Shown: positions 1 to 9,309 of the stretch, one piece after another | How positions within the stretch are numbered: position 1 is the first letter of the stretch | How the letters are laid out: each line of letters opens with the position of its first letter | Assembly (NCBI RefSeq): GCF_011306175.1 | Contig: NZ_CP049913.1 | Coordinates: 62,001-126,000, forward strand | Reading direction: 5' to 3' | Source: Vibrio sp. HDW18 | GTDB taxonomy: Bacteria; Pseudomonadota; Gammaproteobacteria; Enterobacterales; Vibrionaceae | Length of the DNA stretch: 64,000 nt | The notes under the pieces: generated by a model | What the model was told of the DNA's origin: nothing | The model's input: only the letters and a program-made list of their open reading frames with translations | The model's database searches: none | Program-made: the position numbers and the translations under genes

Positions 1-802
1 CACCTTATTGGTTGCTGTTGTGACCATTGGCGGTATTCAATCGATCGCTAAAGTCGCAGGTAAAGTGGTACCCGCCATGGCGCTATTTTACATTGTCGCT
101 TGTCTGAGCGTGATCATCACCAATGCAGATAAACTGATGTATGCTCTTGAATTAGTGGTGGTTTCTGCGTTTACTTCCAGCGCGGCAACCGGTGGATTCT
201 TAGGCGCGAGCATCATGCTAGCGATTCAATCAGGAATTGCGCGTGGCGTGTTCTCTAACGAGTCTGGGCTAGGTAGCGCACCAATGGCCGCTGCCGCTGC
301 CAAAACCGATTCTTGTGTGGAACAAGGACTGATCTCAATGACCGGCACCTTCTTTGACACCATTATTATTTGTACCATGACGGGGTTAGCCCTGATCCTG
401 ACTGGCGCATGGCAAAGCGATCTAGCTGGCGCGGCGATGACCACCTATGCGTTTGCAGAAGGATTAAACGCCCAAACCTTAGGTCCGATGCTGGTATCGA
501 TTGGTTTGATGTTTTTTGCCTTTACCACCATCCTCGGCTGGAACTATTACGGCGAACGCTGCATGGTGTTTCTGTTCGGCACCAAAGCGGTATTACCCTA
601 TAAAGTGGTATTTATTGCTTTGATTGCCTCTGGTGCGTTTTTACATCTCGATTTGATCTGGATTATTGCCGACATTGTCAATGGGTTAATGGCGATCCCT
701 AACCTGATCGGCCTCATCGCACTGCGCCATGTGGTGGTCGAAGAAACTAAGCAGTATTTTGCACGCTATCAATACGCCACAGCAGAAACGCAAACTCAAT
801 AA
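1..802 (+). CDS. Sodium:alanine symporter (AGCS family), 3' part
   Basis: Integral inner-membrane carrier that would import alanine or glycine together with sodium. The open frame enters from the left edge, so the start is outside the window; about 266 residues are visible of the roughly 480 usual for the family. The family signature FSNESGLGSAPMAAAAAKT is present near visible residue 85, and a second conserved stretch, TTILGWNYYGER, lies near residue 178. Several hydrophobic segments typical of the C-terminal half are visible. The gene ends at TAA 800-802, just before a strong terminator. Family assignment is firm; the exact substrate is inferred from the family. Confidence 0.9.
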   Translation, partial: TLLVAVVTIGGIQSIAKVAGKVVPAMALFYIVACLSVIITNADKLMYALELVVVSAFTSSAATGGFLGASIMLAIQSGIARGVFSNESGLGSAPMAAAAAKTDSCVEQGLISMTGTFFDTIIICTMTGLALILTGAWQSDLAGAAMTTYAFAEGLNAQTLGPMLVSIGLMFFAFTTILGWNYYGERCMVFLFGTKAVLPYKVVFIALIASGAFLHLDLIWIIADIVNGLMAIPNLIGLIALRHVVVEETKQYFARYQYATAETQTQ

Positions 803-825
803 TCTTTTAACATCATAAAATGAAT

Positions 826-857
826 AAAAACGACCTCCATCACCGGAGGTCGTTTTT
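826..857. terminator. Bidirectional intrinsic terminator
   Basis: A GC-rich stem (ACGACCTCC paired with GGAGGTCGT, loop ATCACC) is flanked by an A run on the left and a T run on the right. It can therefore stop transcription of the symporter gene on the plus strand and of the converging LysE-type gene on the minus strand. Confidence 0.9.
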
Positions 858-876
858 ATATAGAGGCAATATCAAG

Positions 877-1515
877 TCAGGCTTGCGGTTTTTCTAATAA
901 CAGTTTGATCCCCAATGCCACCAACACTAATCCCGTAGTTCCTTCCATCCAACGCATAAATGACGCATTTTTCAGCAAATTCTTAGCACTACTCAACGCA
1001 CCAGCTAAACCACACTGCCAAACCATCGCAATCGCAAAATGGATTAAGGCCATCAGTAAAGATTGAACTAATGGTGAAAATTGCGGATTAATAAACTGCG
1101 GTAGAAAAGCCAGATAAAACACCGCCGTTTTGGGGTTTAACACATTAGAAAGAAAACCTTCACGCAGCGAACGAGCCAGTTGAAACTGTACATGGCTTAA
1201 ATTCGCCACTTCCATTCCCTGCCCTGATTTTATTAGCGCACGTAAGCTCGAGATACCAAGCCAGATCAGATACAGCGCACCGGCCATTTTCACCCAATTA
1301 AACAGCTCGGCGGATTGGGCTAACACCGCTGAAATCCCTATCGCAGAAAAGGTGGCATGTACAAATAACCCACAGCAAATTCCCAAACTGGTGGCACAAC
1401 CATCAACAAATCCAGCTCGGGTGGTATTGCGGATCACCAAAGCGGTATCTAGCCCTGGGGTGAGCGTTAAAATCGTAATCGCAATAAGAAAAGCTTCGAA
1501 ATTCTGGATAACCAT
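877..1515 (-). CDS. LysE/RhtB family amino-acid exporter
   Basis: Inner-membrane efflux protein of about 212 residues, probably exporting an amino acid or homoserine lactone-like compound; the substrate cannot be read from sequence. The N-terminal stretch ITILTLTPGLDTALVIRNT is the conserved LysE/RhtB motif, and SNVLNPKTAVFYLAFLPQF is the second conserved block. Around six hydrophobic segments fit the family. I chose the ATG at 1515 because ACAAGG lies six bases upstream; a GTG at 1533 is also in frame. The gene stands alone and converges on the symporter across a shared terminator. Confidence 0.88.
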   Translation of the reverse strand: MVIQNFEAFLIAITILTLTPGLDTALVIRNTTRAGFVDGCATSLGICCGLFVHATFSAIGISAVLAQSAELFNWVKMAGALYLIWLGISSLRALIKSGQGMEVANLSHVQFQLARSLREGFLSNVLNPKTAVFYLAFLPQFINPQFSPLVQSLLMALIHFAIAMVWQCGLAGALSSAKNLLKNASFMRWMEGTTGLVLVALGIKLLLEKPQA

Positions 1516-1849
1516 ATCAATCCTTGTAACCACATCAGCAAACTTTGCTTATACCGCAAATCGTGACACCTGTCTTATGAATAAAAATGAGCAAGTCATT
1601 ATGCCACCAATCACGATCACAAAATCACCCTCACTAAGTGACACCAAATCCTCACCGAGTGTTTGCCCCGGTAACGGGAGTCGTTCAACAGCGGGCAATC
1701 GCCGCGCTCTGTAAAATAACCAATAACTAATAACCATAAGGCGATTTTCTGGTTTCACTACCGCTCTGCTGTTTATGCGCACAATGGTTGGTGATCACAC
1801 CCGAGATTGCTACACTGCACTTTCGCTTATCACCACGGCAGGCTATGTC
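1516..1849. other. Intergenic region between divergent genes
   Basis: 334 bases separating the LysE-type gene from the divergent carboxypeptidase gene. Two overlapping short open frames here on opposite strands (1352-1714 plus, 1549-1782 minus) have no recognisable motif and no good ribosome binding site, so I do not call them. The only structure I see is the promoter candidate for the carboxypeptidase at 1788-1816. Confidence 0.5.
1788..1816 (+). promoter_or_regulatory. Candidate sigma-70 promoter for the carboxypeptidase gene
   Basis: TTGGTG (1788-1793) and TACACT (1811-1816) are separated by 17 bases, a good match to the -35 and -10 consensus, and lie 34 bases before the chosen ATG at 1850. 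This is a pattern match only. Confidence 0.5.
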
Positions 1850-3334
1850 ATGAATGCATTTAATCAATTAGTCACACACTCGAAAAAAGTAGCGAACTTC
1901 AATCATTTGTCAGCGATTGTCGGCTGGGACCAAGCCGCCGTCATGCCCAGTGGCGGTGCTGAAGCGCGCTCGCAAGCCATGGCAGAGCTTTCTGTGCATA
2001 TCCATGGCCTAATGACCCAGCCACAACTGGCTGATTGGTTTGCCGAGGCAGAAAGTGAAACGCTCAATATCGAGCAGCAAGCCACGCTGCGCGAAATGAA
2101 GCGCCAATGGCAACAAGCGACGGTTCTGCCTGAAGCCTTAGTTGAAGCGCAATCCCTAGCTGGCTCCAAATGTGAGCACGCTTGGCGCAGCCAACGCAAA
2201 CATAACGATTGGGCAGGTTTTGAGAAAAACTGGGCGGAAGTGGTCAAGCTTTCCCAAGAAGAAGCACAAATCCGTGCCGCAGCAACGGGTAAAACTCCTT
2301 ACGATGCGATGCTGGAACTTTATGAGCCTGGCACCACAACTGAACAGCTCAATCGCGTGTTTAGTGATGTGAAAACTTGGCTACCAAGCTTAATTGATGT
2401 GGTGATTGAAAAGCAGAGTAGCGAAAGCTTTATCGCACCTAAAGGTCACTATCCTGCTGAGCGCCAAAAAGCGCTGGGGCTGGATGTGATGAAGCTACTT
2501 CAGTTTGATTTTAACCACGGCCGACTTGATGAAAGTGTGCACCCCTTCTGTGGCGGCGTGCCGAGTGATGTGCGCATTACCACACGCTACAACGAAAGCG
2601 AGTTTGTGCAATCGCTGATGGGCATTGTGCATGAAACGGGCCATGCGCGTTACGAGCAAGGTTTACCTAAGCATCTGGCCGGCACTTCGGCTGGTGAAGC
2701 GCGCTCCATGGGCATTCATGAGTCGCAATCGCTGTTTTTTGAAATGCAACTCGGCCGTAGCCCTGCGTTTATTACTCATCTCGCCAAACTGGCTGGGCAG
2801 CATTTTAATGCGATCAGCGACCCGCTTTTTCAGGTCGCTAACCTGCAAAAACTCTACACACGGGTCAAAAAAGATTTTATCCGGGTCGATGCCGATGAAC
2901 TCACCTACCCAGCCCACGTGATCCTGCGTTTTGAAATCGAACGGGATTTGATGAACGGCAATATCAAACACACTGATGTGCCAGAACTTTGGGATCAAAA
3001 AATGCAGGCTTATTTAGGCCTAAGCACCAAAGGTAACGACCAAAATGGCTGTATGCAGGATATTCACTGGACCGATGGCAGCTTTGGTTACTTCCCAAGC
3101 TACACCTTAGGAGCCATGTATGCGGCGCAGTTTATGGCGGCAATGCAGAAAAGCGTGGATGTGGATGGCGCGATTCGCCGTGGCGATCTCTCACCGATTT
3201 TTGCTTGGTTGTCTGAAAATATCTGGAGTAAAGGTAGTTTGCTCACAACCGATGAACTGGTAAAGGCGGCGACCGGTGAAGTATTAAACCCTGAGCATTT
3301 TAAGAACCACCTTAAATCTCGCTACTTGGGTTAA
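1850..3334 (+). CDS. M32 family metallocarboxypeptidase (carboxypeptidase Taq type)
   Basis: Cytoplasmic zinc metallopeptidase that removes C-terminal amino acids from peptides. The zinc-binding HETGH motif is at residues 261-265 and the downstream glutamate ligand lies in GIHESQS (E291). The 494-residue length is right for the family. The open frame runs 25 codons further upstream, but homologues start at MNAFNQL, so I use the ATG at 1850. Its 3' end is oddly duplicated: a second, diverged copy of the last 75 bases lies at 11618-11692, beyond the restriction island that follows this gene. The intact copy may therefore have come in with the island. Confidence 0.93.
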   Translation: MNAFNQLVTHSKKVANFNHLSAIVGWDQAAVMPSGGAEARSQAMAELSVHIHGLMTQPQLADWFAEAESETLNIEQQATLREMKRQWQQATVLPEALVEAQSLAGSKCEHAWRSQRKHNDWAGFEKNWAEVVKLSQEEAQIRAAATGKTPYDAMLELYEPGTTTEQLNRVFSDVKTWLPSLIDVVIEKQSSESFIAPKGHYPAERQKALGLDVMKLLQFDFNHGRLDESVHPFCGGVPSDVRITTRYNESEFVQSLMGIVHETGHARYEQGLPKHLAGTSAGEARSMGIHESQSLFFEMQLGRSPAFITHLAKLAGQHFNAISDPLFQVANLQKLYTRVKKDFIRVDADELTYPAHVILRFEIERDLMNGNIKHTDVPELWDQKMQAYLGLSTKGNDQNGCMQDIHWTDGSFGYFPSYTLGAMYAAQFMAAMQKSVDVDGAIRRGDLSPIFAWLSENIWSKGSLLTTDELVKAATGEVLNPEHFKNHLKSRYLG

Positions 3335-3349
3335 ATTAGTTTTCACAAG

Positions 3350-3456
3350 TATACCCAAACAACTTGGAGTTGCAGGTAGGCGGTAAGTGGTACAGTGAGT
3401 GAATCCCCAATCACATAGATAGGCTATGTGATTGGGGTGAACGAACGCAGCCACTA
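3350..3456 (+). repeat. ERIC-type intergenic repeat, right end truncated
   Basis: It begins with TATACCC and carries AACTTGGAGTTGCAGGTAGG and a long palindrome around 3404-3439 (AATCCCC...GGGGTGAACGAACGCAGCC). This is the layout of the Enterobacterial Repetitive Intergenic Consensus element, which is also common in vibrios. Compared with the full copy at 54365-54492, the last 25-30 bases are missing: the match stops near CAGCCA. The break lies at the edge of the restriction island. Confidence 0.8.
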
Positions 3457-3471
3457 CACACTGGCTTTTTT
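3449..3471 (+). terminator. Possible terminator downstream of the carboxypeptidase gene
   Basis: AGCCA at 3449-3453 can pair with TGGCT at 3462-3466, followed directly by a T run. The stem is only five base pairs, so it is a weak candidate. Confidence 0.45.
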
Positions 3472-3511
3472 AGTGACCAAACAAACTCCGTCATACAAGC
3501 ATCTTTCATCT

Positions 3512-6500
3512 CTATGTTAACGATGAGTTCGACTCTGAAACCGATTTGCCTAACCCCTTCATCAACACATCAAACATCAATCCAGCAAAGCCTTTCGCTA
3601 TTGCTTCATTAGATAGAAGTTTCATTGCCATCTCGTTATGTACGTCCATACTCTCGATGATGGCGTTGTTGATCGATTCTGGGAATTGGCCGAGCATCGC
3701 TTGCTCTTTGGTGTTGCTGCGGAGTTGATCCATCACCACTTCATTTTCCGAGATCTTGCCTGCAATGGTATTGGCGTAATTGAGCATATCGTTTTCAGAC
3801 AAACCATCTTCGATAAACAAATCGTTCATTCTTTGGATGATCTCGTTCAGCAGCTCAGTTTTAGGATCTTTGGGCACAGCACCAGTGCCTTCCTTTGCGG
3901 CTGGCAAGTAAGACTTTGGCTCTTCACCGATTTTCACGCCAAGCTGTAGATCGGCTTCACGCTGCTCGTGCAAGCGGTAGTGCGTCATTACCACATCGGA
4001 TAAATCAATTTCATCCTCCACCACATCAAGGCGCAGCAGCGGGTAAAGATGTTTGGCGAAGATACTCAGCTTTTCCAGATCATAATCATCAAAATTGACG
4101 ATTTGAGAGGTAAACTCGTAGAAGCGATAAAAAGAGATTAAATCTTTCTTGAACACTTCCAGAATATCGCGTGCTTCTTTGGCGTGTTTTACGCTGTTTT
4201 CCGCAAACTTGATTTTCTTGTCCCGCTCTTTAGGTAGAGAGTGCTCAATTTTCGCTTTAGACAGTTCCGCTTGTGCGGATTGAAGCACTTGTGTTGCTTC
4301 TTTGTAACGCACGGAGAAACGGTCAACGGCAGGTTTACACAAGTTGGCTAATTTGGCTTGGTTTGCTTGTTTGTTGTTATACGCTTCAACGAATGCCTCA
4401 ACCTCTCGCCACTGGTAAATGCCAACCTTATCCAACTTCTTCATCAGTTCATAAACGATGTTTGGATCGGATACACCTGCCAGCTCTGCGGTTTGGAAGT
4501 AAACCTTAAACTCTGCCAAGATCTCTTCAGGGTCGTTCACAAAATCGAGCACAAAGGTTTTATCTTTTCCTTTGTAGGTACGGTTTAGCCTTGAAAGAGT
4601 CTGAATGCACTCAACGCCTTTTAATGGCTTATCGACATACATCGCCACCAGCTTGGGTTGATCAAAGCCCGTCTGGAATTTATTCGCCACCAGCATCACC
4701 TGATAATCTGTGGTATCAAATGCTTTACGCATATCACGACCACGCAGATTCGGGTTCATATTGGTTTCCGTGAAAGGATGGTCAGGCAAATCAGGATCAT
4801 TCACTTCGCCTGAAAAGGCCACCATGGCATTGACGTTGGTATAGCCTTTGTCCTGCACGTATTTTTCAAAGGCGAGTTTGTATCGCACTGCTTCTAAACG
4901 GCTACTGGTGACAACCATCGCTTTTGCTTCACCGCCCAGCAGATGTTTCACTTTCTCGTTAAAGTGCTCAATGATGGTTTCTACTTTTTGAGCAATGTTA
5001 TACGGGTGCAAGCGAACCCATTTCGCCATTTTAGAAGCGGCTTTTTTACTGTCCACCTCGTGATCCAAATCTGGGTTGTTGTGCGCTAACTGGTAAGCGA
5101 CTCGGTAACTGGTGTAGTTTTGCAATACATCCAGAATAAACCCCTCTTCAATCGCTTGACGCATTGAATAAACGTGGAATGGTAACGGCTTGTTGGTGTC
5201 ACTTGCTGGCTCATCAAGGTTTGGTCTGCGACCAAACAGCTCTAGTGTTTTCGCCTTGGGCGTAGCAGTAAAAGCGAAGTAGCTGAGCTTGTTTGAGCCT
5301 TTACGTGCTTCCAGTGATAAACGCAGCATATCTTCACTCGACAATTCAGTCTCGCCGCTGGCGCTCTCTTCACTACCTTCAAGCTGCTCGCTCATCAACA
5401 CTTCACGCAATTTGCGAGCGGTTGTCCCTGTTTGGCTGGAGTGTGCTTCATCTGCTATCACCGCATAGCTTCGACCTGCAAGGGTTGAGTCTTTGCGGAT
5501 CGCTTCCAAAACGTGAGGGAAGGTTTGAATGGTGACGATAATGATTGAGGTGCTTGCTTTTAGCTCTCCTGCCAGTTGGCTGGATTTGGAGCCTTGCGCC
5601 TCTTCTCGGTTAACACGCGCAATCATACCTTCGCTATGGTCAAACTGATAAATCGTGTCCTGTAGCTGGCTATCCAGTACCGTTCGGTCAGTGATGACAA
5701 TAACAGAATCAAAAACCTTATCCCCAGCTTGTTTGTTAAGCTCAGGATGATCGGTGTAGTAATGCTTAGAAGCCAATTGGTGAGACAGCCACGCAATCGA
5801 GTTTGATTTGCCAGAGCCTGCACTGTGCTGGATAAGGTATTTATGCCCTGTGCCTTCACTATCCACCGTTTTAAGCAGTTTAGAAACGACCGCCCACTGG
5901 TGATAACGCGGGAAAATCATCGTTTCTTTTTGCGTAATTGAACCGTCTAGGTTTTCAACGTCTTTCACTTCAAGGTGAATGTAGCGGCCAAGGATCAGTA
6001 ACAGGTTATCTTTTTGGAAAATCTCGTTCCAAAGGTAAGAAGTAGCATAACTATCGGAGCCTTCAGCGGATAAAGAGGCAGGAACATCATTCCCCTTACC
6101 ACCTTCACTTGTGCCTTGATCAAACGGTAGGAAAAAGGTTTTCTTGCCATCTAAGCGCGTGGTCATCGCGACATTGTATTGGCTCACAGCAAAGTGAACC
6201 AATGCACCACGTTTAAAGGTTAATAACGGCTCTGGTTTACGCGTTTTTGGGTCTTTTGGCTGCCTGTCCTTCATATATTGGACTTTGGCGTTATCAATCG
6301 ACTGCTTAAACTCGGATTTCAGCTCACAAGTAGCAACAGGGATACCGTTGACGAAAAGGGTTAAATCTAAACGCCCATCATAGCCATTGGGTGAGTAAAC
6401 CAGCTCTGGCACGACTCGCAGAATGTTTTGTTCATAACGGGCCGTTGCCGCTTCGTTTAAGTCGTGATCAGGCTTGAAACTACAAAGGTCAAACTTCGCT

Positions 6501-6805
6501 CCACGATTACTGAGTTTGTTGCGCAGCACCCACAGCGTGCCTTCATTTTTTAGCTCTTGTTCTAATGACTTGAGCAGAGCGTCAGCCGTTGCATTGGGGT
6601 TACGCTCCGTCTCTGGGAAGTGCTGAGCCAACTTTTCCCATTGCTCAGGCTGTGTTGCTTTGACAAAGGCAATCACATCATCGGTGTAAAGTGCCAACGC
6701 TTTGTTGTATTTGTTCGACTCGCCCAGTAACCAACCGTGAGACTGCATTTGCTCAAGGATGTCGTTTTGAAACTGAAACTCTTTTAATGCTTTTTCTTGG
6801 TTCAT
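3512..6805 (-). CDS. hsdR: Type I restriction enzyme HsdR, motor/endonuclease subunit
   Basis: The 1097-residue restriction subunit that, with HsdM and HsdS, translocates and cleaves DNA lacking the host methylation pattern. The N-terminal nuclease domain shows a PD-(D/E)xK core: D147 in RLDLTLFV, then E161 and K163 in CELK. The superfamily 2 helicase motor follows, with Walker A HSAGSGKS at 328-335, DEAH at 452-455, the FTATPK motif, and QTLSRLNRTY as motif VI. The C-terminal third is helical and charged. All motifs are intact. The ATG abuts the stop codon of the DUF1016 gene (TAAATG), which points to translational coupling. It is the last gene of the island operon. Confidence 0.95.
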   Translation of the reverse strand: MNQEKALKEFQFQNDILEQMQSHGWLLGESNKYNKALALYTDDVIAFVKATQPEQWEKLAQHFPETERNPNATADALLKSLEQELKNEGTLWVLRNKLSNRGAKFDLCSFKPDHDLNEAATARYEQNILRVVPELVYSPNGYDGRLDLTLFVNGIPVATCELKSEFKQSIDNAKVQYMKDRQPKDPKTRKPEPLLTFKRGALVHFAVSQYNVAMTTRLDGKKTFFLPFDQGTSEGGKGNDVPASLSAEGSDSYATSYLWNEIFQKDNLLLILGRYIHLEVKDVENLDGSITQKETMIFPRYHQWAVVSKLLKTVDSEGTGHKYLIQHSAGSGKSNSIAWLSHQLASKHYYTDHPELNKQAGDKVFDSVIVITDRTVLDSQLQDTIYQFDHSEGMIARVNREEAQGSKSSQLAGELKASTSIIIVTIQTFPHVLEAIRKDSTLAGRSYAVIADEAHSSQTGTTARKLREVLMSEQLEGSEESASGETELSSEDMLRLSLEARKGSNKLSYFAFTATPKAKTLELFGRRPNLDEPASDTNKPLPFHVYSMRQAIEEGFILDVLQNYTSYRVAYQLAHNNPDLDHEVDSKKAASKMAKWVRLHPYNIAQKVETIIEHFNEKVKHLLGGEAKAMVVTSSRLEAVRYKLAFEKYVQDKGYTNVNAMVAFSGEVNDPDLPDHPFTETNMNPNLRGRDMRKAFDTTDYQVMLVANKFQTGFDQPKLVAMYVDKPLKGVECIQTLSRLNRTYKGKDKTFVLDFVNDPEEILAEFKVYFQTAELAGVSDPNIVYELMKKLDKVGIYQWREVEAFVEAYNNKQANQAKLANLCKPAVDRFSVRYKEATQVLQSAQAELSKAKIEHSLPKERDKKIKFAENSVKHAKEARDILEVFKKDLISFYRFYEFTSQIVNFDDYDLEKLSIFAKHLYPLLRLDVVEDEIDLSDVVMTHYRLHEQREADLQLGVKIGEEPKSYLPAAKEGTGAVPKDPKTELLNEIIQRMNDLFIEDGLSENDMLNYANTIAGKISENEVVMDQLRSNTKEQAMLGQFPESINNAIIESMDVHNEMAMKLLSNEAIAKGFAGLMFDVLMKGLGKSVSESNSSLT

Positions 6806-7840
6806 TTATCCGCCCGGATTGTTGAGTCGCTGCTTGGCGTTGGCAATCGAGTGTTGTAGCTTTTTCTCTAGTAATTCAACGTCTATCAGGCGGGTCAAAT
6901 ATTCAGCCACGTGAATATCACTGCCTTCCATCTCGAGTAACTCAATTTGTTCTTGTTTTTTACTGGAGCATAATGTTATGCCTAGCGGCGGGTTCTCACC
7001 TTCTTCGGTTTCGTATTTTTTTAACCAGCTAAGGTAAAGTTCCATCTGGCTTTTGTGGCTGTGTTTGAATTTCTCTAGCTTTAAATCTATCGCCACCAAG
7101 CGCTTTAATTTGCGGTTGTAAAACAGTAGGTCGATGTAAAAATCATCGTTATCAATTTGAATGCGTTTTTGTCTGGCAACAAATGTAAAGCCCGCGCCTA
7201 ATTCTAATAAAAACTGCTCAATGTCTCTTAGAATGGCATCTTCTAAGTCCTTTTCGAGATAGCGATCATTCAGTTCTAGAAAATCCAATATATAGGGATC
7301 TTTTAGCAGCAAGTTTTTATTGTATTGACCCGAGGCTCTCAGCTCAGTTAGCTCGGCGACGATGGTTTCGTCGGGCTTTTTAGAAATGGCGGTGCGCTCA
7401 AAAAGCAATGCGCCAATGCGCTCATCAAGGGTACGGGTTGACCAACGCTCTTGCATGGCCATGCTGGTGTAAAAATCCCGTTTGAGTGGGTCGTCAATAG
7501 CGCAAAGGATAACAAAATGGCTCCAACTCAATTGTGCAGACAGCGTCTGCACAATGTGAGCATCAGTAAACACCTCCGCAAATTTAACCATTTGGGCAAG
7601 GTTACGTTTACTCCATCCTTTACCATATTGTGCCGTGAGTTCAGTGGCTAAGGTGGCGATCACTTGTTTGCCATAATCTGCCCGCCCGCCGCCTAACACC
7701 TCTTGACGGATTCGGTTGCCGACCTGCCAATAGAGCAAGGTGATTTCATTATTAATGGCGGCGGCCGCACGCTGCTTGGCGCTGCGGATCAGCGCGGCCA
7801 CCTCTTGGCTTAAGGGGTGCAGGTTATTTAGGTTACTCAT
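6806..7840 (-). CDS. DUF1016 (YhcG-type) PD-(D/E)xK nuclease-like protein in the RM operon
   Basis: 344 residues. The N-terminal helical domain begins SQEVAALIRSAKQRAAAAI and carries WQVGNRIRQEVL; the C-terminal domain is PD-(D/E)xK-like, with YIDLLFYNRKLKRLVAIDLK as its core strand and D-x-K element. This is the layout of the DUF1016/YhcG family. The family often sits in or near type I restriction loci, but its role there is not settled; a nuclease, accessory or defence role is inference. The start at 7840 has GGAG about nine bases upstream. Its stop codon is fused to the hsdR start, so the two are likely made together. Confidence 0.88.
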   Translation of the reverse strand: MSNLNNLHPLSQEVAALIRSAKQRAAAAINNEITLLYWQVGNRIRQEVLGGGRADYGKQVIATLATELTAQYGKGWSKRNLAQMVKFAEVFTDAHIVQTLSAQLSWSHFVILCAIDDPLKRDFYTSMAMQERWSTRTLDERIGALLFERTAISKKPDETIVAELTELRASGQYNKNLLLKDPYILDFLELNDRYLEKDLEDAILRDIEQFLLELGAGFTFVARQKRIQIDNDDFYIDLLFYNRKLKRLVAIDLKLEKFKHSHKSQMELYLSWLKKYETEEGENPPLGITLCSSKKQEQIELLEMEGSDIHVAEYLTRLIDVELLEKKLQHSIANAKQRLNNPGG

Positions 7841-7937
7841 CCTTGCACTCCTTGCGGCTGCTCCTGCTCTGCAACAAAGTGACGCACATCACAAAACGCC
7901 ATGGATGGCCGTTTTGGACAACGCTGAAATACTCGAA

Positions 7938-9309
7938 TCATATCGTTTGCTCTAATTGTTGCTTTTCAGCGTTGCCCGCAGGGTGTGAGACATGATGTCG
8001 AACATCAATCTTGCCTGTTACGGCTGCTGAGATAAGGGCGGTTTTACGCTCTTTCATCAACTCAATAGCGCTGATGGCTTTGGTTTCAAGACCTGAAACT
8101 GTTCTCAAGAATTGATTCAAATATTCAGCAATATGGTTTTGCTCATCTATTGGCGGTATAAAGCATTTGAAATCAAGCATATCAGCAACATTCAGGCTGG
8201 CTTGATTTGCCGTTCCGTGGGCGTGTAAATCCAAATGATCACGGTAAGCTCTAGTTTGCAATAGCAAAAACAAGTAGTTTCTGTCTATAGTTTTCACAAT
8301 TGGGTCAAAAATAACTGTGTTTTGATTCAGTAGGGTTCCATCTAGTTCTTTTGGAACCATTGCAATCTGACCAACAGCACTATTCTTAACATCGGGTGTA
8401 CTGCCTACAGTGCTGAGTATGATGTTACCTTGGTTTAAAAATGCCTTGGGGTATTTTTGAGTAAAAGTATCTGGAAGGAAAACGTCTGACTCCCTCAGAG
8501 TTAACTGTTTAATATCACTTGCTTTTACAACTCTAATACCGCTATCACAGAAGTCGGAGGTACTAAAAGCAACACCTTTCCTCGTTTTAATAACTTGTTT
8601 AAAAGCAATTTTCTCCCAATGCTCAGGCACTTCACCCAACCACTCCACACCAGAATCTTTCATTGGTGCATCTGGGTTAAGCCCTTTGGTCACAGCGTGA
8701 GAAATCACTGCTTGGCGTTTTTCTTTCAACAGCTCAATCAGTTTTTCTTGCTTGGCGATTAGGATGTCGATCTTGGCGGTTTCGTGATCGAGGAAGCTGG
8801 CTATTTTTTGTTGCTCTTCCAATGGAGGCACTAGAACAGGTAGTCGTCTGAAGTCTTCAAACTTCATTGATTGTCTCAAGCCACCACCCATACCATAGAA
8901 TACTTTTGTTGTGTCGTAAGAATGAAGCAGACGGTAAGCAAAACGAGAATCAATAGATTGGTTAGATCTCAGTTTTAGATATGCCGATGTAATAATCCCA
9001 GTTTGTTTAACCAAGCCTACTCGTAAACTTTTTTTATCATTTTGCAGGTCGGTTAATCGTAGAATTAGGTCTCCATCCCTAACAATTTGATATGTATTGA
9101 ACGATTCTGGCAGTAAACCAAAATTAGTGTCTACATCTCGTTCAACGATGTGCCCATAGCTTAGCACTTTCTTGTCCTTCAATATTTTTTTTCACCGATG
9201 GGTCAAATACTGAGAAAGTCGGTTTTACAGTCCAAGAAGCTGGTATGTCACCAACCCACTCAACCCCTGAATCCTTATACTCAGGATATGCTTTATAACG
9301 AACTGTCAT
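7938..9309 (-). CDS. hsdS: Type I restriction specificity subunit HsdS, frame broken at a poly-A tract
   Basis: DNA sequence-recognition subunit. It starts at the ATG 9309-9307, which overlaps the hsdM stop by one base (TAATG), and begins [18 protein letters not shown]. After about 40 residues a run of eight A (minus strand, 9192-9185) shifts the frame, and translation stops after 55 residues in LWAHR. The remaining 414 codons are open in the next frame, resuming at KDKKVLSYGHIVERD. Seven A would join both parts into one 456-residue protein, a normal HsdS length. Two target-recognition halves are visible, with the central repeat KDSGVEWLGEVPEHWE echoing the N-terminus. The gene is either phase-off or damaged; the body looks intact. 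Confidence 0.88.
9185..9192 (-). repeat. Poly-A (A8) tract at the hsdS frameshift
   Basis: Eight consecutive T on the plus strand (A8 in the hsdS coding strand) lie exactly where the reading frame changes. Loss of one A restores a full-length HsdS. Such tracts are typical slip sites for on/off switching, but a sequencing error would look the same. Confidence 0.75.

Noticed and set aside
1352..1782. Two overlapping open frames on opposite strands upstream of the carboxypeptidase gene
   Set aside because: No motif, no good ribosome binding site, and the plus-strand one runs into the LysE-type gene; they look like chance frames.
3488..3500. CCGTCATACAAGC near the island border resembles the end of an ERIC element in reverse orientation
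   Set aside because: Only about a dozen bases match, with a gap; too short to claim a second repeat or a rearranged ERIC end.
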